Shown piece by piece: positions 17,972-27,062 of a DNA stretch of 64,000 bases (positions are counted from its first letter, which is position 1; every line of letters begins with the position of its first letter). Below the pieces are notes generated by a model that had not been told where the DNA came from, did not search any database, and saw nothing but the letters and a program-made list of their open reading frames with translations. The translations under genes were made by a program, and so were the position numbers. The stretch is taken from assembly GCA_015664885.1 (NCBI GenBank), contig DQPL01000122.1, positions 80,177-144,176 on the forward strand, in the 5' to 3' direction. The DNA comes from Gemmatimonadota bacterium. Its GTDB lineage: Bacteria > Gemmatimonadota > Gemmatimonadetes > Longimicrobiales > Gaopeijiaceae.

Positions 17972-19399
17972 TCACAGCCCGAAGCCCCACTGGTTGTGCC
18001 GCATCATGATGGGATTCTTTGCTTCCATCACGAAGCGGGAGGTGATCTCGTCGATCGAGTTGGTCCGAGTCTGCCGCATGACCATGCGAAACTCGGCCAT
18101 GATCAGATCGATGACCTTCTCGACCCCGTCCTCGCCAAACGCGCCGAGTCCCCACACATAGGGACGCCCGATTCCGACTGCGTCGGCGCCCAGCGCCATG
18201 GCCTTGAAGACGTCGGTCCCGCGACGGACCCCACTGTCGATCATGACGGGGACCCGTCCTCGTACCGCTGCGACGACTTCAGGCAAGGCGTCGATCGTCG
18301 ACCACATACTGTTCACCGCGCGCCCACCGTGGTTGGACACGTAGATCGCGTCGGCGCCGTGTTCGACCGCCAGCTCTGCCTCCTCTGCGGTGACGATGCC
18401 CTTCAGCACGAGGTTCATGTCACTCGCGTCCTTGAGCCGCTTGACATAGTCCCATGTGTAGGGAGGACGCTCGCCGGAGGTCCCCTCGAGCCCACGGTTC
18501 ATGGGCCGCTGGTAGCCCTGCTGATGATTGTGGCAGCTCTGGCAGAGCTGGAAGTCCATGCCCTCGCCAACGAGAGACCGGCGGTTCAGCTCGCGGTTGC
18601 TTCCGCCCAACAGGTCGATGGTCCACACCAATGTGGGGCAACCCGCGCTCGCCACACGGGAGATAAGCCGCTGGTTACGGTTCCAGTCGGGCGTCGTGTA
18701 GATCTGGAACCAGTGCGGCTCGCCCCGCGCCTCCGCAATCTCGTCATACGAGTTCGAGCTCACATGCGACTGGAGCTGCAGCACGCCCCTGCGTCGAGCT
18801 GCCCGCCCGGCGCCCGCCTCCCCCTGCGTGTGGTAGGCCTGTAGGGCCGCCACCGGGCAGAGGAACAGCGGTGCATCGAAGCGCTGTCCGAGAATGTCTA
18901 TCGAGGTGTCGAACCCGGTTGGGGCTGAGGAGGGGAGCCGTCGGGGACGGAGCATCAGACGCTGGAATCCCTCCCTGTTCGCGACCCGGGTCTCGAAGTC
19001 GTCGACGCCCATATGCAGGTAGTCCCAGTGCTGGGCCAGGCTGTTCTCATGGAGCACGCTCTCGAAGTCCCACACGTTGGTCGCATCGTCGGGGGATGTC
19101 ACGAGGCTCCCCGTCAACTGTTCTTCCTGGGCTTGTTGCGGAGGGAGCTGCTGGGTAGGAATTTCCTGGAGGGCGCGGCTCTCGCGGACGTAGTCCGATA
19201 GCACCGGCTCGCCGCAGTTGACGCAGGGGACCGGTGGCGGTGTGTGGGTCGGTACTTCGGCCGCGACGGGCTCCAGCCAGCTCGGCGGTACGGCGGAGTA
19301 GGCCAGGGCCGCCAGCGGACTCGCGGCCAGGAACTGGAAGAACCTGCGCCGACTTGTCCCCTGATCCGGGAGAGACGTTGGCGATCCCTTCTGTGTCAT
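17972..19399 (-). CDS. Tat-exported FMN-dependent alpha-hydroxy-acid dehydrogenase with a CxxCH motif
   Basis: 475 residues from ATG 19399. A twin-arginine signal (SRRRFFQFLAAS, residues 16-27) precedes an FMN barrel of the lactate dehydrogenase/glycolate oxidase family. Diagnostic residues are FQIYTTPD, the active LKGI lysine near 333, catalytic His357 in SNHGGR, and the phosphate-binding IDSGVRRGTDVFKAMALGA with GIGRP. Two cysteine pairs are odd: CVNC at 59-62 and CQSCH at 286-290. The latter is a textbook c-heme attachment motif and lies in variable loop 4, next to the active site. If heme binds, electrons could pass from FMN to heme in the periplasm. Substrate unknown; upstream partner of the YceI gene. 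Confidence 0.88.
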   Translation of the reverse strand: MTQKGSPTSLPDQGTSRRRFFQFLAASPLAALAYSAVPPSWLEPVAAEVPTHTPPPVPCVNCGEPVLSDYVRESRALQEIPTQQLPPQQAQEEQLTGSLVTSPDDATNVWDFESVLHENSLAQHWDYLHMGVDDFETRVANREGFQRLMLRPRRLPSSAPTGFDTSIDILGQRFDAPLFLCPVAALQAYHTQGEAGAGRAARRRGVLQLQSHVSSNSYDEIAEARGEPHWFQIYTTPDWNRNQRLISRVASAGCPTLVWTIDLLGGSNRELNRRSLVGEGMDFQLCQSCHNHQQGYQRPMNRGLEGTSGERPPYTWDYVKRLKDASDMNLVLKGIVTAEEAELAVEHGADAIYVSNHGGRAVNSMWSTIDALPEVVAAVRGRVPVMIDSGVRRGTDVFKAMALGADAVGIGRPYVWGLGAFGEDGVEKVIDLIMAEFRMVMRQTRTNSIDEITSRFVMEAKNPIMMRHNQWGFGL

Positions 19400-19806
19400 G
19401 TCCGGTCTCCTCGAGTGCGCGAGCCGTATGCCCACCGGCTTCGTTCCGAAAGTGGAGGCGGGCTGCTAGCGGTGCAACATGCGGTCGCGCTGAGCTCGTG
19501 GCCCCTCATCTTACACGCCAGACAAGAGCGGCAGATGCTCCGTGTGGGGTGGGTCGCTTCGACCTCGGCGGTTCCGAGCGAGTGTGGGGGAGGAGACGTG
19601 TTGTCGGAGGAGCCGCGACTTGTCCGCCTTGGCCCGCGGCACGTGCTTTTTTGTGCGCCGGGACTCACGGGCGAAGCCGTCGCTTCGTCTGCTGGCCTCG
19701 TCGGGGCGATCAATCGACTCGGTCAAGAGACGTAGTTATGGCATCGTGGTGTGAAAGAGGAGGAGTGGTGGGGTCCGTGCCTCCCGCGGTGGAATAAGCC
19801 GCGGCC
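19400..19806. other. gene-less stretch upstream of the FMN dehydrogenase
   Basis: About 400 bases without a convincing gene. Short open frames exist on both strands, but none has a recognisable domain, ribosome site or signal. The left part must hold the promoter of the FMN dehydrogenase/YceI pair, yet no clear -35/-10 pair was found. The right part probably held the start of the decayed sugar dehydrogenase: a TAA at 19795 precedes its truncated signal sequence. Confidence 0.5.
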
Positions 19807-20890
19807 GTGCTCACGCTGGCCGCGCTTCTCGGCGCGCCCTCAGGGGCCGCCGGCCAGGAGATCCCCGACTCCGCGATCGTCACTGTCATCGCACAAGGCC
19901 TCCAGACCGTGCGGGCCCTGGCTGAGGCGCCCGACGGGTGCCTCAGCGTGACGGAGCACGGGGGCCTCGTTCGCACGATCGTGGAAGGCGAGCTCGCCCA
20001 CGAGCCGTGGCCAGAGCTCGCAGTGCACGAAGTCCTGGGAGACGAAGCCGGGCTGATGGGGGTCGCCATCGACCCCGACTTTGCTTCGAACGGGTTCGTC
20101 TACCTGTGCTACTCGATGGAAACGGCACCGAGGACTGTCGTGAACCGCGTGGTTCGAATGCGGGACTCCAGCGGCGTCGGCGTGGAGGAAACGGTGCTTT
20201 TGGACTCCATGCCCGGCGGCTCCTATCACGACGGATATGCGCTCGCATTCGGTCCAGACGGCTTGGTCTACGTCTCGACTGGGGACGCGTACGACCGGTC
20301 GACTCCCCAAGATCTCTCGTCGGCCGGAGGGAAGATCCTTCGCATCGACCGGGACGACATGTCTCCCTCGGACAACCCGTTTCCAGACTCTCTGGTGTGG
20401 GCGCTCGGGCTGCGGAACCCGCAAGGCTTCGGTTGGGACCCTGAGAGCGGGCTCATGTTCGCCACGGACCACGGACCACGGCACGAACGACATCAACGAG
20501 ATCAACGTGATTACGCGCGGTGGAAACTACGGTTGGCCTGTGGTCTCCACGGAGCACCAAGTTCCGGAGTACCGGTCACCGCTTCTCGTGCACGATGTGC
20601 CGCCGGCCGGGCTGACCTTCGTGGTCGGCGATCGCTATCCAGAACTCAGCGGAAATCTGATCTTCGCCGGACTGGGCGAGGGGTCGTTGACCAGGGTCGT
20701 GCTCACGGAAGGCTCAGATCCGCGTGTGCTGAGGATCCAGCCGCTGCTGGGCTCTGAATTCGGGAGGATCCGCACGGTCATCCAGGGCGCTGACGGCTAC
20801 CTGTACTTCGCGACCAGCAATCGTGATGGGCGGGGAGATCCTGGTCCGGCCGACGACCGGGCCTTTCGGGTTAGCTCGTTCGTGTATTGA
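19807..20890 (+). pseudogene. PQQ-dependent sugar (glucose/sorbosone) dehydrogenase, frameshifted
   Basis: Two frames together make one six-bladed propeller protein. The first gives the end of a signal peptide (LTLAALLGAPSGAAGQ), then LMGVAIDPDFASNGFVYLCYS, LAFGPDGLVYVSTGDA and ALGLRNPQGFGWDP, and reaches ATDHGP near 20478. The expected continuation, GTNDINEINVI and GGNYGWPVVS, is in another frame from 20480 to the TGA at 20890. The change equals one extra or two missing bases at about 20479, in the repetitive GGACCACGGACCACGG. The N-terminus is also incomplete: a TAA lies just before the remaining signal sequence. Two separate lesions favour true decay over a single sequencing error. Confidence 0.75.
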
Positions 20891-21017
20891 GGCCCTGATC
20901 CAGTGGCTCCGCGATTCTCTGGTCGACGCCTCCGACCCTGAAGTCGGAGTGGAGGAGCCACACGTGGTCCTCGTTCTCAACTGGTTCGAAGAGCTGAAGC
21001 AGCGCGTCGGGAACTGA
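20888..21017 (+). pseudogene. C-terminal tail of a propeller (PD40-type) protein, remnant
   Basis: The frame ending at 21017 reads EEPHVVLVLNWFEELKQRVGN, which resembles the conserved C-terminal tail (VLNWFEELK) seen in many TolB/PD40 propeller proteins and propeller-bearing kinases of related bacteria. Nothing upstream resembles a propeller blade; the frame runs into the end of the sugar dehydrogenase remnant. It is best read as the leftover end of a deleted gene. The call rests on one short motif remembered from the family. Confidence 0.35.
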
Positions 21018-21095
21018 AGGCCTAGATCGTCGGGCTCGCGTCTGCGGAAGGAGTGCGGATCGTCGCACCCCCCGCACGGAGCCCATCCCAAAGAG

Positions 21096-21410
21096 CTAAG
21101 CCAGCCCCGTCCCCCAGGCAGTCAATACCAACGCCACCACGACTGCCACCCAAACCGCAGGGTGAGCCCACACCGGCCGTAGCTCGCGCTTCACCTCCTT
21201 GAGGCGATTGTTGTTCAGCGCGATGGCCATGTGGCCCTCTTCATCTTTGTGACCACTCACGAGGCGCGCGGACAGGAGCTCGTTGACAGCCTTCTGGTAC
21301 TTCTCGGGCTGTTGCGAGAAGCCGGGGATGCTTCCCGGGCGTGTATACTGTCCGTCGTTCGCCTCGTACTGGCGCGAGAGCTCACGGAGAATGGCTTTCT
21401 TTGGGGACAT
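21096..21410 (-). CDS. small C-terminally anchored membrane protein with a winged-helix-like head
   Basis: 104 residues. Residues 1-75 are hydrophilic, mostly helical, and include KYQKAVNELLSARLVSGHKDEEGHMAI, which has the spacing of a winged helix (recognition helix then beta-wing) but is not a confident match. One transmembrane helix (WVAVVVALVLTAWGTG) closes the protein, so the head should face the cytoplasm. ATG at 21410 follows a purine-rich GAGATTAGG. I do not recognise a named family. It is an isolated gene between the decayed region and the divergent TonB-dependent receptor. Confidence 0.65.
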   Translation of the reverse strand: MSPKKAILRELSRQYEANDGQYTRPGSIPGFSQQPEKYQKAVNELLSARLVSGHKDEEGHMAIALNNNRLKEVKRELRPVWAHPAVWVAVVVALVLTAWGTGLA

Positions 21411-21776
21411 CCTAATCTCGATCTCGTTCTAAAAACGGCTGTAACTTCCGTTCAGTGGACACTACTATACGGAAGAAAGGGTTCCGGAGTTTGAGACCAT
21501 GAGACGCTGCGGAACTACGGAGAGTTGGACTGTTGGCTGGGCGACTCGGAGCAGTGGCGCGCAGCCCACTGGCGTGAGTTTCGGCACGTCACAGTGCCCG
21601 CATAAATATGAGGTCCGTAAGGCGTTGGAGGGGAACGCGTTAGATGGCCCGTTTCAGGCCCCCTTTTTCGCTTTATATGTTTTTTGCAGATCGTCCCTCT
21701 TTGTGACAATTTCCGGCACGATTTGCGGGGCACCACACCGGGATCGATGAACTTCCTTGTATGGAGGGACCTTCGT
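21411..21776 (+). promoter_or_regulatory. upstream region of the TonB-dependent receptor
   Basis: About 365 bases without a gene, lower in GC at both ends. Seen in it: a 7-base inverted repeat, CTTCCGT at 21445 and ACGGAAG at 21469, enclosing a TACTATAC that could be a -10 element; an AT-rich CTTTATATGTTTTTTG near 21671 that could be another promoter core; and a short GGCC/GGCC hairpin followed by CCCTTTTT near 21645-21670, possibly a leader terminator. The ribosome site is GGAGGG near 21763. None of these is proven; the region is long enough to hold a regulated leader. Confidence 0.4.
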
Positions 21777-24584
21777 ATGCGATGTAGCAACAGCCTCAAA
21801 TGGCTTGCCGCCTTTGCCGCTTTGGCAGTCGGTACAGCCGATCTCGCCGCTCAGTCCAGTGCGACCCTGATGGGGCGCATCACGGACGAGACCGGCGCTG
21901 CAGTCTCCGGCGCCCAGATTGTCATCACCAACCAGGTGACAGGCACTCAGAATGGGGGCTTGTCACAAGCTGATGGCCGCTACTCCGTTGCCGGTCTTCG
22001 CGCGGGCGGCCCCTACCTGGTGTACGTGCGCATGATCGGGTTCGGTCGCCATGCGGTCGACGACATCACGTTGGCAGCTGGTCAGTCGATGTCGCTGGAC
22101 TTCCGCCTCAGCCAAGAGGCCATCGCGATCGACGCGCTCGAGGTCTTCGCGACGCGCGCGATTGAGCGAAAGACCCCGGTGGCATTCTCCAACGTCAGTA
22201 AGGTCCAGATCCAGAACCAGCTCGGTTCGCGCGATCTGCCCTTGGTGCTCAACGTGACGCCCAGCGTGTATGCTACGGCGCAGGGTGGTGGCGCGGGTGA
22301 CGCGCGCATCAACGTGCGTGGCTTCAGCCAGCGTAATGTCGCCGTGATGATCAACGGCGTGCCCGTCAACGACATTGAGAACGGCTGGGTCTACTGGTCG
22401 AACTGGGACGGCCTCGGCGACGCCTCCACCAGCATCCAGCTCCAGCGCGGCCTCTCGGCGGTGAACCTGGCTACGCCATCGATCGGTGGCACGCTCAACG
22501 TCATCACCGATCCTTCGGCGCAATCCGGCAGCTTCTCCTACAAGCAGGAAGTTGGTCTCGGCGACCTCGATGACGGTAGCTGGGGCCTTGGTCGCAACCT
22601 GCTGAAAGAGACCTTCATCGTGAACTCGGGGGAGCACAATGGCTTCGCCGTGACGGCGTCCGTGGTGCGCAAGACGGGTAGTGGAGTCTTCCGCGGCTTC
22701 ACGAACGGTGACGCCACCTGGACTGACGCCTGGTCCTACTACCTGGCCACGTCCTATCAGATCAACGCGCGCAACCGACTCGAGTTCTACGCGGTGGGCG
22801 CGCCGCAGCGGCACGGGCAGAACCTGTACAAGCTGAACATCGGCACGATCGATCAGGACTTTGCTCGCTCGCTGGACGACTACGACCCGGCGGCTCTGGG
22901 CAAGTTTGCGGTAGAGGGTGGCCGGCGAGGCAGCCCGAACGTCGGGCCGGTTAGTTCCTCTTATACAGCCCAGCAGTTTGCCAGCACGGGCCCTGATGGT
23001 GGCGGCCTGTTCGACCGCCACGACCCGAACTTCATCAACGAGCGGGAAAACTATTTCCACAAGCCGCAGGTCAACCTGAATTGGTACTCCTACTTCGGGA
23101 ACGGCCTCACACTGACGACCGTCAGCTACTACTCCGGTGGTAACGGTGGCGGCACGGGTACCTACGGCTCGCTCGGGTGGGACTACACGTACACGCAGCG
23201 CTTCGCGGATTGGGACGCGACCATCGCGCGCAATGTCGCGAACGGCGCCGGCGGCTCGCGCGGCATTCTGCGCAACTCGGTGAACAACCAGTGGACCATC
23301 GGTGCAATCTCGAAGCTGCGGAAGGACTTCCAGTCGGGCTTCACGGGTGAGATCGGCGTCGATTGGCGCACGGCCAACATCGAGCACTACCGCGAGGTGC
23401 GGGATCTGCTCGGCGGCTCCTTCTACGACGACTGCGGCCGCGGCTGCAGCTCCGACTTCTGGAGCGGGAACGACGGCCAGCGCGGCCTGGGCGACAAGAT
23501 CGCCTACTTCAACCAGAACGACGTCAGCTGGCTCGGCGCCTACGTCCAGGGAGAGAAGACTTCCGTGGACGGATCGCTCTACGGCATGGTCGGTTTGTCC
23601 CAGAACTCGTACACGTTCGAGGACTTCTTCGCTCGCGACCCCGCGACGGGCCAGCCGCTCGTGCTCGAGAGCGGCAACATCGCCGGCCTGCAGGTCAAGG
23701 GTGGGGCCGTGCGTAACGTGACCAACGAATGGTCGCTGTTCGGGAACGCCGGCTACGTGTCGAAGGTTCCGATCTTCGACGCCGTTATCGACGACAACAA
23801 CGGCGTCATCAACGCGAACCCGAAGAACGAGAAGTTCCTCTCGTTCGAAGGTGGCGTACAGTATCGGTCGATGGACCGAGGTGTTTCGTTCGACGCGAAC
23901 TTTTACTACACGAAGTGGAACGACCGGACCTACAACCTCTTCGTCCGGAACCTCGAGGGTGACGGCCGCGACGGGCTCGTGAACCTGCTGGGCGTGAACG
24001 CGGTCCACATGGGCATTGAGACCCAGGCAGCGATTCAGGCGTCGGACATGCTACGCTTCGACGTCGCGCTGTCCGTAGGGAACTGGAAGTATCTGAACGA
24101 CGTCCAGGGCACTTACAAGCCGGACGACCAGGCGAGTGAGACCGAGACGCTCGACTTCTACATCAAGGATCTGAAGGTCGCCGACGCGCCGCAGACTCAG
24201 CTTGCCGTCAGCGCGTCGCTGTTCCCGGTGGACGGCATGTACCTCTCGCTGGTCTCCAAGCTCTATGGGAACCACTACGCGGCGTTTGATCCGTTCAGTC
24301 GTCAGGACGCGTCTGATCGGGCCCAGTCCTGGCAAGCGCCAGGTTATGGGACGTTCGACCTGCACGCTTCCTACCGCCTCGGTAACGTACTTCCGGGCGC
24401 GGGAGACGTTCGTGTTTTCCTGAACGTGTACAACCTGACCGACAACGTTTACGTGCAGGACGCGGTCGACGATTCGCGCTTCAACGCTTACCGGGACAAC
24501 GGCGGACACGACGCGGATTCCGCTGAGGTCTTCCTCGGGTATCCGCGCAACATCAACCTCGGCTTCCAATTCAACTTCCGGTAG
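21777..24584 (+). CDS. TonB-dependent outer-membrane receptor with carboxypeptidase-like N-terminal domain
   Basis: 935 residues from ATG 21777, chosen because GGAGGG lies at the right distance and a signal peptide follows at once (LKWLAAFAALAVGTADLAAQ). Residues 28-115 form a carboxypeptidase-regulatory-like fold (GRITDETGAAVSGAQIVITN). Residues about 130-235 are the plug (INVRGFSQRNVAVMINGVPV and GGTLNVIT), and the rest is a 22-stranded barrel ending GFQFNFR with the usual terminal aromatic. It should import a TonB-energised substrate. The domain plan resembles SusC, but no SusD lipoprotein adjoins it, so the substrate cannot be given. A strong hairpin ends the transcript 40 bases downstream. 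Confidence 0.93.
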   Translation: MRCSNSLKWLAAFAALAVGTADLAAQSSATLMGRITDETGAAVSGAQIVITNQVTGTQNGGLSQADGRYSVAGLRAGGPYLVYVRMIGFGRHAVDDITLAAGQSMSLDFRLSQEAIAIDALEVFATRAIERKTPVAFSNVSKVQIQNQLGSRDLPLVLNVTPSVYATAQGGGAGDARINVRGFSQRNVAVMINGVPVNDIENGWVYWSNWDGLGDASTSIQLQRGLSAVNLATPSIGGTLNVITDPSAQSGSFSYKQEVGLGDLDDGSWGLGRNLLKETFIVNSGEHNGFAVTASVVRKTGSGVFRGFTNGDATWTDAWSYYLATSYQINARNRLEFYAVGAPQRHGQNLYKLNIGTIDQDFARSLDDYDPAALGKFAVEGGRRGSPNVGPVSSSYTAQQFASTGPDGGGLFDRHDPNFINERENYFHKPQVNLNWYSYFGNGLTLTTVSYYSGGNGGGTGTYGSLGWDYTYTQRFADWDATIARNVANGAGGSRGILRNSVNNQWTIGAISKLRKDFQSGFTGEIGVDWRTANIEHYREVRDLLGGSFYDDCGRGCSSDFWSGNDGQRGLGDKIAYFNQNDVSWLGAYVQGEKTSVDGSLYGMVGLSQNSYTFEDFFARDPATGQPLVLESGNIAGLQVKGGAVRNVTNEWSLFGNAGYVSKVPIFDAVIDDNNGVINANPKNEKFLSFEGGVQYRSMDRGVSFDANFYYTKWNDRTYNLFVRNLEGDGRDGLVNLLGVNAVHMGIETQAAIQASDMLRFDVALSVGNWKYLNDVQGTYKPDDQASETETLDFYIKDLKVADAPQTQLAVSASLFPVDGMYLSLVSKLYGNHYAAFDPFSRQDASDRAQSWQAPGYGTFDLHASYRLGNVLPGAGDVRVFLNVYNLTDNVYVQDAVDDSRFNAYRDNGGHDADSAEVFLGYPRNINLGFQFNFR

Positions 24585-24623
24585 GTTGACCATGGGCGCA
24601 CCAGCGCCCTAGCGCAGTCGGTT

Positions 24624-24651
24624 GGCCCCGTCACCTTCGGGTGGCGGGGCC
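24624..24651 (+). terminator. hairpin terminator after the TonB-dependent receptor
   Basis: GGCCCCGTCACC and GGTGGCGGGGCC pair over 12 positions (one T-G) around a stable TTCG tetraloop, 40 bases after the receptor stop. Only TTCCC follows, so it may need Rho or act as an RNA stabiliser. It also argues that the permease downstream starts at ATG 24673 rather than at an in-frame TTG inside the hairpin. Confidence 0.7.
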
Positions 24652-24672
24652 TTCCCTGTGCTGGCGGATGCC

Positions 24673-25446
24673 ATGACTCACGACATCACGACCATCCTCA
24701 TTCTGTTTGGCGTCGGCCTGGTTGCTGGCACCATCAATGTGATCGCCGGCGGGGGATCGATGATCACGCTCCCGGTGCTGATTCTGCTCGGATTGCCGCC
24801 CAATGTTGCGAACGGCACGAACCGGGTCGTGATCCTCGTACAGAACACGGGTGCCACATGGAGCTTCCACAGACTTGGGCTGGCCTCGGTCCCGTGGCTT
24901 CGACTCGCGTTGGCCCCCGCGCTGGTCGGTGTCGCCTTTGGTACCTGGGCCGCAGTGCACGTCGGCGACCTGGCGTTTCAGAGGATCCTGGCTCTGGTCC
25001 TCGTCCTGGCAGCGGGCTGGATTTTCTGGCACCCCACGGACTCGGTCGCTGACGCGAAGATGTTTCCACCCGAGGGCACGGAGCCCTTGCTCCTGAGACT
25101 GATCTTCTGCGGCGTGGGTTTCTACGGTGTGGGTTTCTACGGCGGATTCATTCAGGCGGGACTGGGATTCATCACGCTCGCCGTGACCTCGTCTTACGGT
25201 TTGGACCTCATCCGTTCCAACGTGGTGAAGGTCTCACTCGTCTTGATGTTCACGCCGCTCGCGCTCGCCATATTCGCATACAACGGACGCGTGGACTGGG
25301 CGACGGGCTTCCTGCTCGCGGCGGGCACCTTCGTCGGCGCGCTCGTCGGAGTGCGGCTGCAGGTGCTCAAGGGCCAGAGGTGGGTACGGGGCGTGCTGAC
25401 CGTGGTCGTCGTGGCCTTCGCGGTCCGCCTACTCATCGGCGGGTGA
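24673..25446 (+). CDS. TSUP (TauE/SafE) family membrane permease
   Basis: About 257 residues and seven to eight membrane helices. The two family repeats open with GLVAGTINVIAGGGSMITLPVLI near the N-terminus and YGGFIQAGLGFITLAV in the middle. TSUP proteins move sulfite, sulfonates or other organic anions, and members of this branch are often annotated only by fold. An oddity is a tandem duplication, GVGFYGVGFYGG, made by two copies of a 15-base unit at about 25114-25143, at the start of the second repeat. Start ATG 24673 was chosen because the longer TTG start lies inside the terminator hairpin. The substrate is unknown. Confidence 0.85.
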   Translation: MTHDITTILILFGVGLVAGTINVIAGGGSMITLPVLILLGLPPNVANGTNRVVILVQNTGATWSFHRLGLASVPWLRLALAPALVGVAFGTWAAVHVGDLAFQRILALVLVLAAGWIFWHPTDSVADAKMFPPEGTEPLLLRLIFCGVGFYGVGFYGGFIQAGLGFITLAVTSSYGLDLIRSNVVKVSLVLMFTPLALAIFAYNGRVDWATGFLLAAGTFVGALVGVRLQVLKGQRWVRGVLTVVVVAFAVRLLIGG

Positions 25447-25525
25447 AATACGTGGGGGAGCGCCGTTTCCGACGCCCCCCGTAAGCCGCTTACGTGGCGG
25501 CGATGCTTCCAAGGCCTGGCCGCCG

Positions 25526-27004
25526 CTAGTACCGGTAGTACTCGGGCTTGTAAGGGCCTTCCTTGGGCACGTTGATGTATGCCGCCTGTTCGTCGGTGAG
25601 CACGCTCAGCTTCGCCCCCAGCTTGTCGAGGTGCAGCCTCGCGACTTTCTCGTCGAGGTGCTTGGGCAGCACATACACCTTCTTCTCGTAGCTCTCGTTG
25701 TGCGCCAGCTCGATCTGCGCGATGACCTGATTGGTGAAGCTGGCGGACATCACGAAGCTCGGGTGGCCAGTCGCACAGCCCAGGTTCATCAAGCGACCCT
25801 CAGCGAGGATCAAAACGGAGTGTCCGTCCTGGAAGGTCCACTCGTGGTACTGCGGCTTGATCTCCTTTTTTTCTATCCCGGGGAACTTCTCGAGACCCGC
25901 CATGTCGATCTCGTTGTCGAAGTGCCCGATGTTCGCGACAATGGCCTTGTCCTTCATTTGGGCCATATGCTCGGCCGTGATGATGTCGCGGTTTCCCGTG
26001 GCACTAATGAACACGTCGGCGGTGCCGAGCACGTCCTCCAAGGTCTGCACGGAGTAGCCCTCCATCGTCGCCTGCAGCGCGCAGATCGGGTCGACCTCCG
26101 CGATGGTGACTCGCGCGCCCTGCGCCTTGAGCGCCTGAGCGCACCCCTTGCCGACGTCACCGTACCCGATCACCATCGCCGACTTTCCCGAGAGCATGAC
26201 GTCAGTTGCCCGGTTGAGGCCGTCGATCACCGAGTGACGGCACCCATATAGGTTGTCGAACTTCGACTTCGTGACCGAGTCGTTGACGTTGATCGCGGGA
26301 AAGAGAAGCGTCCCAGCCTCCTCCATCTCGTACAAACGGTGCACGCCGGTAGTGGTCTCCTCGGAGACGCCACGCACCGTCGATGCGATACGCTCCCACT
26401 TGCCCGGATCGTCGGACAGGGTCGTACGCAGTAGCTCGAGAATCACTCCCCACTCGGCGGGATCGGAGTCGACGTCGAACGCCGGAACGTTGTCTACGGT
26501 GCCGTACTCCGAGCCTTTGTGCAGCAGTAGAGTCGCGTCACCGCCGTCATCCACGATGAGGTCTGGACCCGAACCGTCGGGCCACGTGAGCATCTGGTCG
26601 GTGCACCACCAATACTCTTCGAGCGTCTCACCCTTCCAGGCGAATACTGGCACGCCACTGGGAGCCTCAGGTGTTCCATCGCGTCCGACCACGATGGCGG
26701 AGGCCGCGTGGTCCTGTGTCGAAAAGATGTTGCACGACGCCCAGCGAACGTCGGCCCCGAGGTCCACGAGGGTCTCGATGAGTACCGCGGTCTGCACCGT
26801 CATGTGCAGCGATCCGGCGACCTTGAGTCCCGCGAGCGACTGTTGCGGGCCGTACTCGGCACGAGCCGCCATGAGGCCGGGCATCTCGTGCTCGGCCAGG
26901 CGTATCTCGCTGCGTCCCCACTCCGCGAGCGAGATATCCTTCACTTTGAAAGCAGGCCGAACGGCACCTTCCTTTTGCTCGGGCAGAACTGCGGTATAAG
27001 TCAT
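25526..27004 (-). CDS. ahcY: S-adenosylhomocysteine hydrolase
   Basis: 492 residues that split S-adenosylhomocysteine into adenosine and homocysteine, clearing the product of methyl transfer and feeding MetH. Visible signatures: [24 protein letters not shown], the NAD site [22 protein letters not shown], the substrate lysine region [13 protein letters not shown], and the C-terminal [13 protein letters not shown] that completes the neighbouring active site in the tetramer. The insert around residues 145-190 ([18 protein letters not shown]) is of the bacterial long type. It follows the ArsR/methyltransferase gene by 58 bases on the same strand, so both are probably one transcript under that regulator. 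Confidence 0.98.
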   Translation of the reverse strand: MTYTAVLPEQKEGAVRPAFKVKDISLAEWGRSEIRLAEHEMPGLMAARAEYGPQQSLAGLKVAGSLHMTVQTAVLIETLVDLGADVRWASCNIFSTQDHAASAIVVGRDGTPEAPSGVPVFAWKGETLEEYWWCTDQMLTWPDGSGPDLIVDDGGDATLLLHKGSEYGTVDNVPAFDVDSDPAEWGVILELLRTTLSDDPGKWERIASTVRGVSEETTTGVHRLYEMEEAGTLLFPAINVNDSVTKSKFDNLYGCRHSVIDGLNRATDVMLSGKSAMVIGYGDVGKGCAQALKAQGARVTIAEVDPICALQATMEGYSVQTLEDVLGTADVFISATGNRDIITAEHMAQMKDKAIVANIGHFDNEIDMAGLEKFPGIEKKEIKPQYHEWTFQDGHSVLILAEGRLMNLGCATGHPSFVMSASFTNQVIAQIELAHNESYEKKVYVLPKHLDEKVARLHLDKLGAKLSVLTDEQAAYINVPKEGPYKPEYYRY

Positions 27005-27062
27005 GGATTCCTCTCAGCTAGGTAGGTCATTCAAGGGAAGAGTGTCGGATGAAGTGGCCGAG

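Noticed and set aside
19234..19797. 187-codon plus-strand frame
   Set aside because: It is partly antisense to the FMN dehydrogenase signal region, Arg/Ser-rich, and has no start context or domain.
21963..24008. 681-codon open frame on the minus strand
   Set aside because: It is antisense to the TonB-dependent receptor, has no recognisable domain, and arises from third-position GC bias.
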